DNA of 64,000 bases, taken from assembly GCF_001542625.1 (NCBI RefSeq), contig NZ_CP016279.1, forward strand, positions 3,534,001 to 3,598,000. Direction: 5' to 3'. The notes under the pieces were generated by a model. It was not told the origin of the DNA, searched no databases, and saw only the letters and a list, made by a program, of their open reading frames with translations. Below, one piece after another: positions 44,084-52,762 of this stretch (positions are counted from its first letter, which is position 1; every line of letters starts with the position of its first letter). Made by a program: the position numbers and the translations under genes. Source of the stretch: Streptomyces griseochromogenes. Lineage in GTDB: Bacteria; Actinomycetota; Actinomycetes; Streptomycetales; Streptomycetaceae.

Positions 44084-45151
44084 TCAAGGAGTCGCAGGGG
44101 CCGGCGGATCCCCCGTTCGCGGCCCCTCGATCCCTCCCTCCCCGTAGGCCTTCTTGCCGTCCCCGGAGACCGTCTCGCCCTCCTCATGGGCGAGCATCGG
44201 GTGATGGTCGCCGGTGGCGATCCTGGTCACCATCTCGGCGAGCTCCCCGCAGGCCTGCGCGATCTCCCGCTGGGTCTGGTTCCGCTCACCGATGACCGCC
44301 GCGAGCAGCAGCGCGGTCAGCGAGGCGGAGCCGTTGAACGCCTGCAGGGTGATCATGTTCGTGAGGAGGTCGTGACCGGAGAATGGGCCTGCTTTCTCGG
44401 CGGCGGCGATGATCGCAAAGGTCGACACGGCCAGTGCGCAGGGTGCGGCACCGGCCAGCTGGAAGCGGAAGGCCGCCCAGATGAGCAGCGGGAAGGAGAG
44501 GAACAGGAGCGGCGCGTGACTGGCCTCGACGAAACCGGTGGCGGCGGTCGCCGCCACCAGCAGCAGTGCCTCCATCCATCGTGACGGCGGCACTTTCCTC
44601 GGCAGCCTCGCCGAGCGGAGCACGAGCAGGACCGGTGTGACGACCAGTACGCCCATCGCGTCTCCGGTCCACCACACCGACCAGGTCGGCCAGAAGTCGC
44701 CGGTACTCAGTACGCCGGCGAGGACCAGGGTCCCGCTGCCCACCGTCGAGCTGACCAGCATCCCGGTGAACGCGCCGAGAAAGATGAGCGCGAGCGCGTC
44801 CCGCAAACGGTTCAGTTCGATACGGAACCCCGCGCCACGCAGCAGGAGGTAGGAGCAGACCGGCGCGAGGGTGTTTCCCGCCGCGATCGCGAGCACGGCC
44901 GGCAGCGACGGCCCCAGCGAGATGTTGACCAGGAACGCGCCGAGGGCGATCCCGGGCCAGATCCGCGGGCCGAGCAGCAGGAGGCTCGCCACCGCGATAC
45001 CGCTCGGCGGCCACAGCGGGGTGACCTGGCCGCGCACCAGTTGCTGGAGCAGTCCCACCTTGGCCGCGCCCAGGTACAGCGCGGCGATGGCGCAGATCTC
45101 CAGGGCGACCAGGCCACCGCCCCGGAGCCGTTCACCCCACGCGACAGCCAT
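44084..45151 (-). CDS. MASE1-domain membrane sensor protein
   Basis: Integral membrane protein (355 aa) with about eight helices. The N-terminal 300 residues are a MASE1 sensor domain: AAKVGLLQQLVRGQVTPLWPPSGIAVASLLLLGPRIWPGIALGAFLVNISLG and GNTLAPVCSYLLLRGAGFR. There is no kinase, GGDEF or phosphatase domain after it; only about 60 soluble residues (QTQREIAQACGELAEMVTRIATGD). The SpoIIE phosphatase gene 114 bases upstream, in the same direction, is a plausible output partner. Signal unknown. Confidence 0.85.
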   Translation of the reverse strand: MAVAWGERLRGGGLVALEICAIAALYLGAAKVGLLQQLVRGQVTPLWPPSGIAVASLLLLGPRIWPGIALGAFLVNISLGPSLPAVLAIAAGNTLAPVCSYLLLRGAGFRIELNRLRDALALIFLGAFTGMLVSSTVGSGTLVLAGVLSTGDFWPTWSVWWTGDAMGVLVVTPVLLVLRSARLPRKVPPSRWMEALLLVAATAATGFVEASHAPLLFLSFPLLIWAAFRFQLAGAAPCALAVSTFAIIAAAEKAGPFSGHDLLTNMITLQAFNGSASLTALLLAAVIGERNQTQREIAQACGELAEMVTRIATGDHHPMLAHEEGETVSGDGKKAYGEGGIEGPRTGDPPAPATP

Positions 45152-45265
45152 CGGGCGACCTCCGTGTCGACATCGCCCCGAAGACCATCATCCACCAGAC
45201 CCCGGGGGTCCTCCACGGCACCGTTGAGCTGTGCGGTGAACACCCCGCCGCGGGAGGCGCGCGGG

Positions 45266-46603
45266 TCAGGCGTGCGGGGTGCGCAGGGCGAGGATGGCCA
45301 TGTCGTCGTGACCGTCGCTGGGGTGGTGATCGGCCAGCGCCTGAACGAGCTCCGGCAGCGGCAGGGCGGCATGTGCCGCGGCGAGTTCGGCGAGCTCCTT
45401 CAGACTGCCGTCGATGGCGTGGTCGGGATGTTCGATCAGTCCGTCGGTGAAGAAGACCACGGTGCTGGCCGGGGGCAGGAAGCGGGTGTGGTCGGGGCGC
45501 GGCTGCTCGGGGTCGACGCCGAGCGGTAGCCCGGGCTCGCCGATCAGGTATTCCACGTGGCGGTCACGGGTGATGAGCAGGGGCGGGACGTGGCCCGCGG
45601 TGCTCCAGCGGAGCCGCCAGCCCCGATCCTCCGGTTCGATGCGGGCCAGGGCGGTGGTCGTGACGGGATTGTTCGTGATGGCCTGCAGGGTCCGGTCGAG
45701 CTGGGTGAGCACCGCGCCGGGCGGGCCGCTCTGATCGAACAGCAGCGCGCGCAGCATGTTGCGGGTGGATGCCATGGCGGCCGCGGCCTGCAGATCGTGG
45801 CCGACCACGTCGCCGATGACGACCGCCACCGCATGGTCGGGCAGGAGGATGGCGTCGTACCAGTCCCCGCCGAGCTGGCTGGGCTGGGCGGCGGGCCGGT
45901 AGATGGCGGCGGCGGTGAAGGGCCGCAGATCGGGCAGCGTGGGCAGCAGAAGCCGCTGGAACTGTTCGGCGCCGACGCGAATCCGTTCGAACAGGCGGAC
46001 CTTTTCGATCGCGATCGCGGCGGCGCTGGCCAGGGACACGACGACATTCTCGTCGTGCACGTCGAAGGGCTGCCCGTCACGCCGTTCGGAGAGGTAGAGG
46101 TCGCCGTAGATCTCGCCGCGCACGCTGATGGCGACGCCGAGCAGCGTGTGCATGTGCGGGTGGCCCGGCGGGAAGCCGGTCGAGGACGGATGGGACGCGA
46201 TGTCGTCGACCCGCAGCGGTTCCGGGTAGCGGATCAAGTGGCCGAGGACGCCCAGACCGCGCGGCAGGCCGACCCGGGCCAGATCGTCGCGTTCCCGCTC
46301 GGACAGACCGGCCGAGATGAACTGCTCCAGGCCTTCACCGGACTGGTTCAGTACGCCCAGTGCCCCGTAGCGGGCGCCGACCAGGTCCATGGCGGTGGTC
46401 ACGATGCGGTGCAGAACCGCCTGCAGTTCCACCTCCCGGCTGATGGCCACCACCGCGTCCAGCAGGCCCTGCAGCCGGTCCATGGAGGACAGCAGGGAGC
46501 GCAGCTGCTCGTCGATCCGGCCCAGCTCGGAGCGCAGGCGCACGTTCAGGTCGGGGAGTGTCGGCTGCCGCGGCTGCCTCCCTGCCTTGTCTCCCGCCAT
46601 CAA
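45266..46603 (-). CDS. GAF-SpoIIE (PP2C-type) serine phosphatase
   Basis: Soluble regulatory phosphatase (445 aa). A coiled N-terminus (RSELGRIDEQLRSLLSSMDRLQGLLDAVVAI) leads into a GAF domain (residues about 50-205: VGARYGALGVLNQSGEGLEQFISAG, HPHMHTLLGVAISVRGEIYGDLYLSE) and a SpoIIE-type PP2C domain with metal residues in GGDWYDAILL, VIGDVVGHDLQAAAAM, VVFFTDGLIE and GHDDMAILAL. Such enzymes dephosphorylate anti-sigma-factor antagonists. The start could be ATG 46603 or 46600. Partner proteins are not encoded nearby. Confidence 0.9.
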   Translation of the reverse strand: MMAGDKAGRQPRQPTLPDLNVRLRSELGRIDEQLRSLLSSMDRLQGLLDAVVAISREVELQAVLHRIVTTAMDLVGARYGALGVLNQSGEGLEQFISAGLSERERDDLARVGLPRGLGVLGHLIRYPEPLRVDDIASHPSSTGFPPGHPHMHTLLGVAISVRGEIYGDLYLSERRDGQPFDVHDENVVVSLASAAAIAIEKVRLFERIRVGAEQFQRLLLPTLPDLRPFTAAAIYRPAAQPSQLGGDWYDAILLPDHAVAVVIGDVVGHDLQAAAAMASTRNMLRALLFDQSGPPGAVLTQLDRTLQAITNNPVTTTALARIEPEDRGWRLRWSTAGHVPPLLITRDRHVEYLIGEPGLPLGVDPEQPRPDHTRFLPPASTVVFFTDGLIEHPDHAIDGSLKELAELAAAHAALPLPELVQALADHHPSDGHDDMAILALRTPHA

Positions 46604-46938
46604 TCCGGCCTCCTGACGCGATTCCGATCAGTTCGAGACCACAGCGTGGCACGGTCAATCTGGGCAAAAGGCTATTACTTCACCAGCGGGTCGCCCCACC
46701 CGAACAGCCGGAGCGGCTGGTGGGTCGCGTGCTTTCCGTATGAGCACGCGGCCGTCAGACGCAGGTAGCAGTCCGCCGGACGGCCCTCGCCTCGGAGACG
46801 GTGCCGGTCCGGCCCACCGTGAAGAGGAACGCCGCGCGGCCGTTGCCCGGTTTCGCGCACGCCGTCGAGTATGGCTTCACGCGGTAGCAGGCGACGTGAT
46901 GTACACGTCAAAGCGCGCACGCCCCCCGCATGCGGGCC
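46604..46938. other. Intergenic region between the APC permease and phosphatase genes
   Basis: About 335 bases. It should contain the phosphatase promoter near the right of the ATG at 46603 and the end of the permease transcript. Small minus-strand frames exist, but none has a convincing start or known sequence. I see no strong hairpin or repeat. Confidence 0.4.
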
Positions 46939-48354
46939 TTACGCGGACGTACGGTCCGCGGTCGCTCGTGCTCGTCTGGCCGCCATCACCGCGTAGACGA
47001 TGATGCCCACGAACAGGAACAGCACGCCCTGGTACACCGCCGCGTATCCGGCGCCCGCGACGAGCCAGACGGAGAAGGCGGTCGCCACCGCGGTGACCAC
47101 GGCGTCCCGTGCGAGTCGTGCCCGGTCGACCGTCTCACCCTGGCCGGAGACGAGGTGGAAGACCTGCGCGGCGGTGGCCAGCAGGTACGGCACGGTCGCG
47201 GTGAACGTCGTGACGAGGACCAGGACGTCGAAGACCTTCGCGGAGCCCGACACATAGTTGTAGAGGGTGAGCAGCGAAGCCAGAACGACCGTGACGCCGA
47301 CGCCGACGGTGGGTACGCCCCGTCGCCGGCGAGCGAAGGCCGCGGGGAACAGACCGTCCTGGGCCGCGGCGTAGGGCGTCTGGGCGCTCAGCAGCGTCCA
47401 GCCGTTGAGGCAGCCGGTCATCGACACGAGTGCGGCCAGTGCGACGGCCCAGCCGCCCCAGGTGCCGCCGAACATGGCGTTCACGGCGTCCGAGAAGGGC
47501 GCGGTGGAGGTCACCAGGCGGTCGTGCGGGACCGTACCGAAGACGGACAGCGTGCCCAGCAGATACACGAGCGCCGCGCCGGCGGTGCCGATGACGGTGG
47601 CGCGACCCACGTTGCGGCGGGCGTCGCGCACCTCGCCCGCGCTGACGGCGGCCGACTCCACGCCCAGGTAGGAGAAGAGCAGCAGGGCGGCGGAGGCGGA
47701 CACCGCGCCGACCGCGCTGCCGCCGCCGGCGTTGAACGGCCCGAGCTTCGCCGGGTCGAAGAAGAACAGTCCGCCGACCGCGACGAGCAGCAGCGGGACG
47801 AACTTCAGCACCGTGGACACCAGCTGCACGGCGCCCACGTAACGGGTGCCCGCGAAGTTGGCGAGCGCGGGCAGCCACTGCAGCGTCAGGGCGGCCAGAC
47901 AGGCGCTCCAGCGGTGGTCGCCCACCGGGATCAGCACGTCGAGGTAGCCGATGGCGGCGACGGCGAGGGCGGCGTTCGACACCCAGGTGGTGATCCAGTA
48001 CGCCCAGGCGGCCAGGAAGCCGGCGAAGTCGCCGAAGGCCTCGCGGGCGTAGACATAGGGCCCGCCGGTGCGCGGATCCCGTTCGGCGAGCCGGCCGAAG
48101 ACCAGGGCGAGGGCGATGGCGCCGACGGTCAGGACGCCGAAGGCGACCAGGCTGACCGTGCCGTAGGGGGCGACGGAGGCCGGGAGCAGGAAGATGCCGC
48201 CACCGATGATGTTGCCCATGACCAGGGCGGTGGCGACGGGCAGTCCGAAGCGGCGGGTGTGCCGACCGGTGCCGCCGTGAGGGTCCTCGGGGGAAACCGT
48301 GGGGGTTCCCGACGGGGCCGGAGCCGGTCGCGGGGCGGTCCCGGTGACGTGCAT
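46939..48354 (-). CDS. APC-family amino acid/polyamine permease
   Basis: Twelve-helix membrane transporter (471 aa) of the amino acid-polyamine-organocation family. The first helix has VATALVMGNIIGGGIFLLPASVAPYG, the substrate-backbone site of the family; SAALLLFSYLGVESAAVSAGEV is helix 6, the second conserved site. The arrangement is near to arginine/agmatine or putrescine/ornithine antiporters. A hairpin (GGTCGGGG/CCCCGACC, 48411-48429) lies in the leader. Substrate is not determined; the GS-like gene at 52.6 kb would suit polyamines, but this is inference. Confidence 0.88.
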   Translation of the reverse strand: MHVTGTAPRPAPAPSGTPTVSPEDPHGGTGRHTRRFGLPVATALVMGNIIGGGIFLLPASVAPYGTVSLVAFGVLTVGAIALALVFGRLAERDPRTGGPYVYAREAFGDFAGFLAAWAYWITTWVSNAALAVAAIGYLDVLIPVGDHRWSACLAALTLQWLPALANFAGTRYVGAVQLVSTVLKFVPLLLVAVGGLFFFDPAKLGPFNAGGGSAVGAVSASAALLLFSYLGVESAAVSAGEVRDARRNVGRATVIGTAGAALVYLLGTLSVFGTVPHDRLVTSTAPFSDAVNAMFGGTWGGWAVALAALVSMTGCLNGWTLLSAQTPYAAAQDGLFPAAFARRRRGVPTVGVGVTVVLASLLTLYNYVSGSAKVFDVLVLVTTFTATVPYLLATAAQVFHLVSGQGETVDRARLARDAVVTAVATAFSVWLVAGAGYAAVYQGVLFLFVGIIVYAVMAARRARATADRTSA

Positions 48355-48516
48355 GGGGTGGTGCGCCTCTCATCAAGCCGATGTTCCCGGGATCACCGGG
48401 GCGAGGCCATGGTCGGGGACGCCCCGACCTGGCACCAAATCACCGTTTCTTGTTTCGTCGAGCCCGCCCGAGGGCGCAAAAACTGTTCCCGAGGGGGTGT
48501 TGCGCCGACGGATGTC

Positions 48517-49305
48517 CTACGCGGTCTCGGTGTCCCGTCGCGACACTCCCAGGTAGGCGACGAACCCCAGGATCGCCACCGTCCAGGACAGGGTGACCGG
48601 GCCGAGGCCCCAGTCCAGTCCGCCGCGAGCCGTCGGCAGGGCCATCCAGTCGGCGGTCGAGGCGCCGAGGGGGCGGGTGATGACGTACGCCGTCCAGAAC
48701 GCGGCCACCGCGCCGAGGGTGCCGGCCCGGTGGGCGAGGGCGGGGACGCAGATCGCGACGGCGAACAGGACCACCGAGCCGAGGTAGCCGAGGCCGATGG
48801 TCGCCGTGAGGTCGCCCGCGGCGGTGCCGAGGGCGAAGGTGGCGAGGACGGCCGCCCAGTAGAACGCCTCGCGGCGGCGGGTGCGGATGCTGTGGATCGA
48901 CAGGGTCCGCTCGCTCGCGTACCAGAGGGCGAAGACGGCGGCCAGAACGACCATGAACAGGGGTGTCGAGAGGGCGTAGGGGACGCCGAGGCCCACGTGC
49001 AGGACGTCGGCCGCCATCGTGCCGAACACGCTGACCATGACGATCGCCGTCCAGTAGACCCAGGCCACGTACCGGCGGACCGCGAACTGGAGCACGAGCG
49101 ACGCCGCGAACGCGAGACCGCCGAGGCCGACCGCCGGTATGGGGCCGAGGAGGTGCGCCAGGAAGTCGGACGCGGTCTCGCCCATGCCGGTGGTGAGGAC
49201 CTTGATGATCCAGAAGTAGACGGTGACCTCGGGCACCTTGTTCGCGCTCTCGCGGACGAGGGCGCGTGCGTCGGGCCGCTGGTCGAGGACGTGCTCTGTG
49301 CTCAT
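48517..49305 (-). CDS. COG4705-type membrane protein
   Basis: Membrane protein (262 aa) with about eight helices, COG4705 family: NKVPEVTVYFWIIKVLTTGMGETASDFLAHLLGP is the diagnostic N-terminal segment, repeated as AFYWAAVLATFALGTAAGDLTAT in the middle, which indicates an internal duplication of four-helix units. Function is not known. ATG 49305 is chosen; frames open further upstream begin in poorly conserved sequence. The 162-base gap to the permease downstream has no strong terminator. Confidence 0.85.
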   Translation of the reverse strand: MSTEHVLDQRPDARALVRESANKVPEVTVYFWIIKVLTTGMGETASDFLAHLLGPIPAVGLGGLAFAASLVLQFAVRRYVAWVYWTAIVMVSVFGTMAADVLHVGLGVPYALSTPLFMVVLAAVFALWYASERTLSIHSIRTRRREAFYWAAVLATFALGTAAGDLTATIGLGYLGSVVLFAVAICVPALAHRAGTLGAVAAFWTAYVITRPLGASTADWMALPTARGGLDWGLGPVTLSWTVAILGFVAYLGVSRRDTETA

Positions 49306-49488
49306 GGCCCGCACCCTCGCATGACCAACTGTCTGTTCCCCAGCCCCCTTTGCCATTGTTTTGGGGCTTCTGGTGCAGGTGTTGCCACGGGCTCGGGCGA
49401 GCCTGACCACAACCTGAACGCATCCAGGAAGACGCTGGTCAGCGACCTGACTGGCCTGATAGACAGACCAGTCGACCGGGCATCGCCG

Positions 49489-50025
49489 TCAGTACCCGAG
49501 TCCCACGTGCGCGAGCGCCTGCTTCAGCAGCACCCCGTGTCCGCCCGGCATCTCGCTCTGCACGGCCTCCGAGGCGGCCTCCTGCGGGCTGAACCACACG
49601 AGGTCCAGCGCGTCCTGCCGGGGCCGGCAGTCGCCGGTGACCGGGACGACATAGGCGAGGGACACGGCGTGCTGGCGCGGGTCATGGTACGGCGTGATGC
49701 CGACCGTCGGGAAGTACTCCGCGACCGTGAAAGGCTGCAGGGAGGCCGGTACCCGGGGCAGCGCGACCGGGCCGAGGTCCTTCTCCAGATGGCGCAACAG
49801 CGCGTCACGGACCCGTTCGTGGTGCAGGACGCGGCCGGAGACCAGGGTCCGGCTGACCGTTCCGTCAGGGCCGATGCGCAGCAGCAGGCCGATGCTCGTG
49901 ACTTCGCCGCTGTCGTCCACGCGCACGGGCACGGCCTCGACGTACAGGATCGGCATGTGGGCCCTGGCCATTTCCAGCTCGTCCGTGGTCAGCCAGCCGG
50001 GCGTGGTTTCGGTCATGTCAGACAT
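49489..50025 (-). CDS. Nudix-like protein (DUF4916 family) with degenerate Nudix box
   Basis: Protein of 178 aa similar to the DUF4916/Nudix family (LTTDELEMARAHMPILYVEAVPVRVDDSGEV, YHDPRQHAVSLAYVVPV, DLVWFSPQEA). The region that should hold the Nudix box reads GRVLHHERVRDALLRHLEKDLG: the first G, E and R are spaced as in GX5EX7R, but the following REUXEE becomes RHLEKD, so the metal-binding glutamates are mostly lost. It may have lost hydrolase action or use another site. ATG 50025, nearest gene is the amidohydrolase after the gap upstream in the same direction. Confidence 0.8.
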   Translation of the reverse strand: MSDMTETTPGWLTTDELEMARAHMPILYVEAVPVRVDDSGEVTSIGLLLRIGPDGTVSRTLVSGRVLHHERVRDALLRHLEKDLGPVALPRVPASLQPFTVAEYFPTVGITPYHDPRQHAVSLAYVVPVTGDCRPRQDALDLVWFSPQEAASEAVQSEMPGGHGVLLKQALAHVGLGY

Positions 50026-50058
50026 TGCTTGATCATACTTTCCGGGCGGGGCGCGCGC

Positions 50059-51207
50059 TCAGTCGCGGGCCGGATCGTTTGTGGGCAGTCGGTACAGTCG
50101 GCGGGCGTTGTCACGGCCCGTCCAGGCCGCGATGCGCAGGGCGTCGGGCAGGCTCAACTCATCGGCGTCCACCCGGGCTTGCAGTGTTTCGGCCAGACCC
50201 CGCCGGAAGCACAGCGCACCCAGATGGTGGAACTCGGCCACACCATAGGCGTCGGAGCTGTACAGCAGTTTGCGGAACGGGGTGATCTCCAGCGCCTCCT
50301 CCAGCACCGCGCGGGAGCGGGCAGGGCCGGTGTAGTGCAGGGCCAGGCCGACATCCAGGTACACCTGTTCGAACACCCCTGCCAGGTAGGCCGCCTGACG
50401 GTGGTACGGCCAGCAGTGCAGCAGCAGGACCGGGATCGTCCCGGCGGTCAGACGCAGCCAGTCGGTGAGCAGGGCGGGATCGGCGCGGTGCAGCCGCAGG
50501 TCGGCGTCGCCGAACCCGGTGTGCAACTGCAGGGGCAGGCCCAGGCCGACGGCCGTCCACAGCAGATGCCGGACCAGGACCGGGTCGTCGAGGCGCCCGC
50601 CCCGCGCGAACCAGTGCCCGGCCGCCCGGGCCACCTCGGCGTCCGTGGGGCGCTCCGGGGCGAGGACGAAGCCGGTGCGGTAGGCGGCCACCGACTTCAC
50701 CGCGACCACGCCCGGACGGCGTACGGCCTCCAGGGCGGCCGCCCGGAACGCGGTCGCGTAAGCGCCCGCCGGCCCGCCCCGTGCGGCCACCTCTTCGGCG
50801 ATCCGCTCCAGCCGTACGACCTCGTGCGCGGCGCCGCCGGAGGCCTCGGCCAGCTCGGCCGGGGAGGTGACGGGGTGCGGGGCGTAGCCGGTGTCGACGC
50901 AGAAGACCTCGGCTCCCGCGGCGGTCAGGAAGCGCCGGTTGACCTCACGCCAGCCGAGGGCCGAGCGGCGGGCGAGGTAGTCGGCGGGAGCAGCGTGCCG
51001 GGGCAGGTCCAGCAGGGGTGCGCAGTGACGGCGTACGGCCACGCCGACCGGGCTGTCGAAGGGCGAGACACCCGGCCAGGCCTCGCCCTCGGTGATCAGC
51101 GACTCGAACTCCTCGGGTGCCAGGTCGGCCGTCACGGCGCCGTGGCAGTGGTGGTCGACCAGCGGCAGCGCGGCGAGGGCCTCGTGGACCGGGCCCGGGG
51201 CGGGCAT
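50059..51207 (-). CDS. Amidohydrolase (TIM-barrel metal-dependent hydrolase)
   Basis: Amidohydrolase-family protein (382 aa) with the metal motif VDHHCHG near residue 19, further ligands in LQLHTGFGDADL, LLHCWPYHRQAAYL and SSDAYGVAEFH. ATG 51207 begins MPAPGPVHEALAALPLVDHHC, two bases after the ancestral stop of the glutamine synthetase gene. Because that gene has a 4-bp frameshift, the reading frame now runs through from 52617 to 50059 without a stop and could be annotated as one 852-aa protein. FluG proteins join the same two domains in the opposite order, which supports joint function. Confidence 0.85.
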   Translation of the reverse strand: MPAPGPVHEALAALPLVDHHCHGAVTADLAPEEFESLITEGEAWPGVSPFDSPVGVAVRRHCAPLLDLPRHAAPADYLARRSALGWREVNRRFLTAAGAEVFCVDTGYAPHPVTSPAELAEASGGAAHEVVRLERIAEEVAARGGPAGAYATAFRAAALEAVRRPGVVAVKSVAAYRTGFVLAPERPTDAEVARAAGHWFARGGRLDDPVLVRHLLWTAVGLGLPLQLHTGFGDADLRLHRADPALLTDWLRLTAGTIPVLLLHCWPYHRQAAYLAGVFEQVYLDVGLALHYTGPARSRAVLEEALEITPFRKLLYSSDAYGVAEFHHLGALCFRRGLAETLQARVDADELSLPDALRIAAWTGRDNARRLYRLPTNDPARD

Positions 51208-51209
51208 CG

Positions 51210-52617
51210 TCAGTACTTCCAGCGGTAGGCGGCCGCCACCTGCGCGTCGTCCAGTCCGTCGACGGCCGCCGCCTCCCCGAGCCGTACGGCGGTCACCGCG
51301 TCCGCCAGGACCGGGCCGAGCGCGGCCCGCAGCACCGGGTCGGCCCGGAACTCCCGCACGCACCGCCTGGGGCAGCGACTGCGGAAGGCGCTGCACGCCG
51401 AGGGCGGCGGCCTCGTCCGGGGCGTAGCGGGCCGGGTCGCCGGTGATCTCCCTCGGCAGCGGCCGGGACGCCGTCATCCCGTCAAGACCCGCGGCGATCA
51501 CGCAGCCGAGCGCGAGGTACGGGTTGGCGGCCAGATCGACCGGTTTGACCTCCAGATTCGCCTCCTGGTCCCGACGGCCGGCCGTGCCGGTGACGATCCG
51601 CAGCGCGGCCTCGCGGGTCTCCCGGCCCCAGGCGGTGAACACCCCCGCCCACTGCGAGGGCCTGAGCCGCAGATAGCTGGCCGGGCTCGGCGCGGTCACC
51701 GCCGTCAGCGCGGGCAGGCGGGCGAGCACCCCGGCCACGAACGACTCCGCCGCGGCCGTCATCCCGTACCGGCCCTCCCCGCCCGCGTGCAGGTTCACCC
51801 CGTCGCGCCAGCAGGACAGGTGCAGGTGGCCGCCGTTGCCGACACCCTCGGCCAGCACCGCGGGCGCGAACGACACCCTGAGGCCGTGCCGCTGGGCCAC
51901 GGCCCGGATCGTCTGCCGCACCAGCACGCTCCGGTCGGCCGCCGCCACCGGGTCCAGCGCCCCCACCGAGACCTCGAACTGCCCGGCCGCGTACTCGGGA
52001 TGGATCTGGTCCACGTCCACGCCCTGCGCAGCGAGCGCCGCCAGCAGATCGGCGGCGCAGTCGCTCAGCTCCACCTGCCGGACCGCGCCGTACGCCGGAC
52101 CGGACACCGCCGGGACGAAGCCCTCGCCGGGCGCCGAGCCGAGCCCGAGGGCCCACTCGACCTCGACGGCCGCCTTGAAGGTGAGGCCGTGCCGTTCGGC
52201 GGCGTCCGCGACGATCCCGCGCAGAAAGGTTCTGGCACAGCCGGGGTGCCGCTCACCTTCCTGCGTGATGCGGTCCACCGGTGCCCACGCCCAGCCGGGC
52301 TGCCCGGCCAGCGGCACGAGCTGGTCGAGGTCGGGGTAGAGCCTGAGGTCGCCGTCGGGGGAACCGAGGACGTCGGTGGTGACGATCGAGTCGTCGGCCA
52401 GGAACGTGTCGAACACCGGCGACATGCCGACCCCCCAGGCAACGGCCGGCTCCAGCCGGGCGACGGGGATCGTCTTGACCCTGCAGATGCCCGCCGTGTC
52501 GACATACGCCAGGACGATGCCGTGCACACCCCGAGCGGCCAGGTCCGCGGTCAGCGCGGCGCCCCGCCTCAGATCGCCGGGGCGCCCGCCGGGCACGGGG
52601 TCGGCCAGAGTGGTCAT
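51210..52617 (-). pseudogene. Glutamine synthetase-like gene, frameshifted near its end
   Basis: Glutamine synthetase family (probably gamma-glutamyl-polyamine/amine ligase): beta-grasp N-terminus GVHGIVLAYVDTAGICRVKTIPV, catalytic AAVEVEWALG, NGGHLHLSCWRDG and RRDQEANLEVKPVDLAANPYLAL. Residues 1-417 are intact. At 51355-51363 the bases CGCA are tandemly duplicated; removing four bases restores AVREFRADPVL... to ...VAAAYRWKY and a stop at 51210, giving 467 aa, a normal length (1,404 bases, divisible by three). With the insert the last 50 residues are nonsense and the frame runs into the amidohydrolase. Real mutation or assembly error cannot be told apart here. Confidence 0.85.
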
Positions 52618-52631
52618 ACGTCCTCCTCGAC

Positions 52632-52762
52632 GGGCTCGGCCCCGGCCGTCCGGAGTCGGGGTACGGGCTTGGCCTCGGTCGTCCGGGGGTGGGGGTACGG
52701 GCTCGGCCTCCGCGTGGTCGGGGTCGCAGGACAGGCTCGGCTCCGCGTGGTCGGGGTCAGGG
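52632..52762. repeat. Four tandem copies of a 33-34-bp repeat
   Basis: Degenerate units start GGGCTCGGCC at 52632, GGGCTTGGCC at 52665, GGGCTCGGCC at 52699 and AGGCTCGGCT at 52733; each ends in GGGGTAC or GGTCGCAGGAC-like bases. They fill the gap between the GS start and the methyltransferase stop and slightly enter the latter. No function known; they could be a variable-number locus or bind a regulator. Confidence 0.75.

Noticed and set aside
46930..51228. 1,432-codon open frame on the plus strand
   Set aside because: It runs antisense to five good genes (APC permease, COG4705 protein, Nudix-like protein, amidohydrolase) and its sequence is low-complexity Gly/Arg/Asp typical of high-GC shadow frames.
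50059..52617. A true 852-aa glutamine synthetase-amidohydrolase fusion (FluG-like)
   Set aside because: The join region between the domains is nonsense sequence, and removing a tandem 4-bp duplication restores both a normal synthetase end and a separate amidohydrolase start. FluG also has the domains in the other order.
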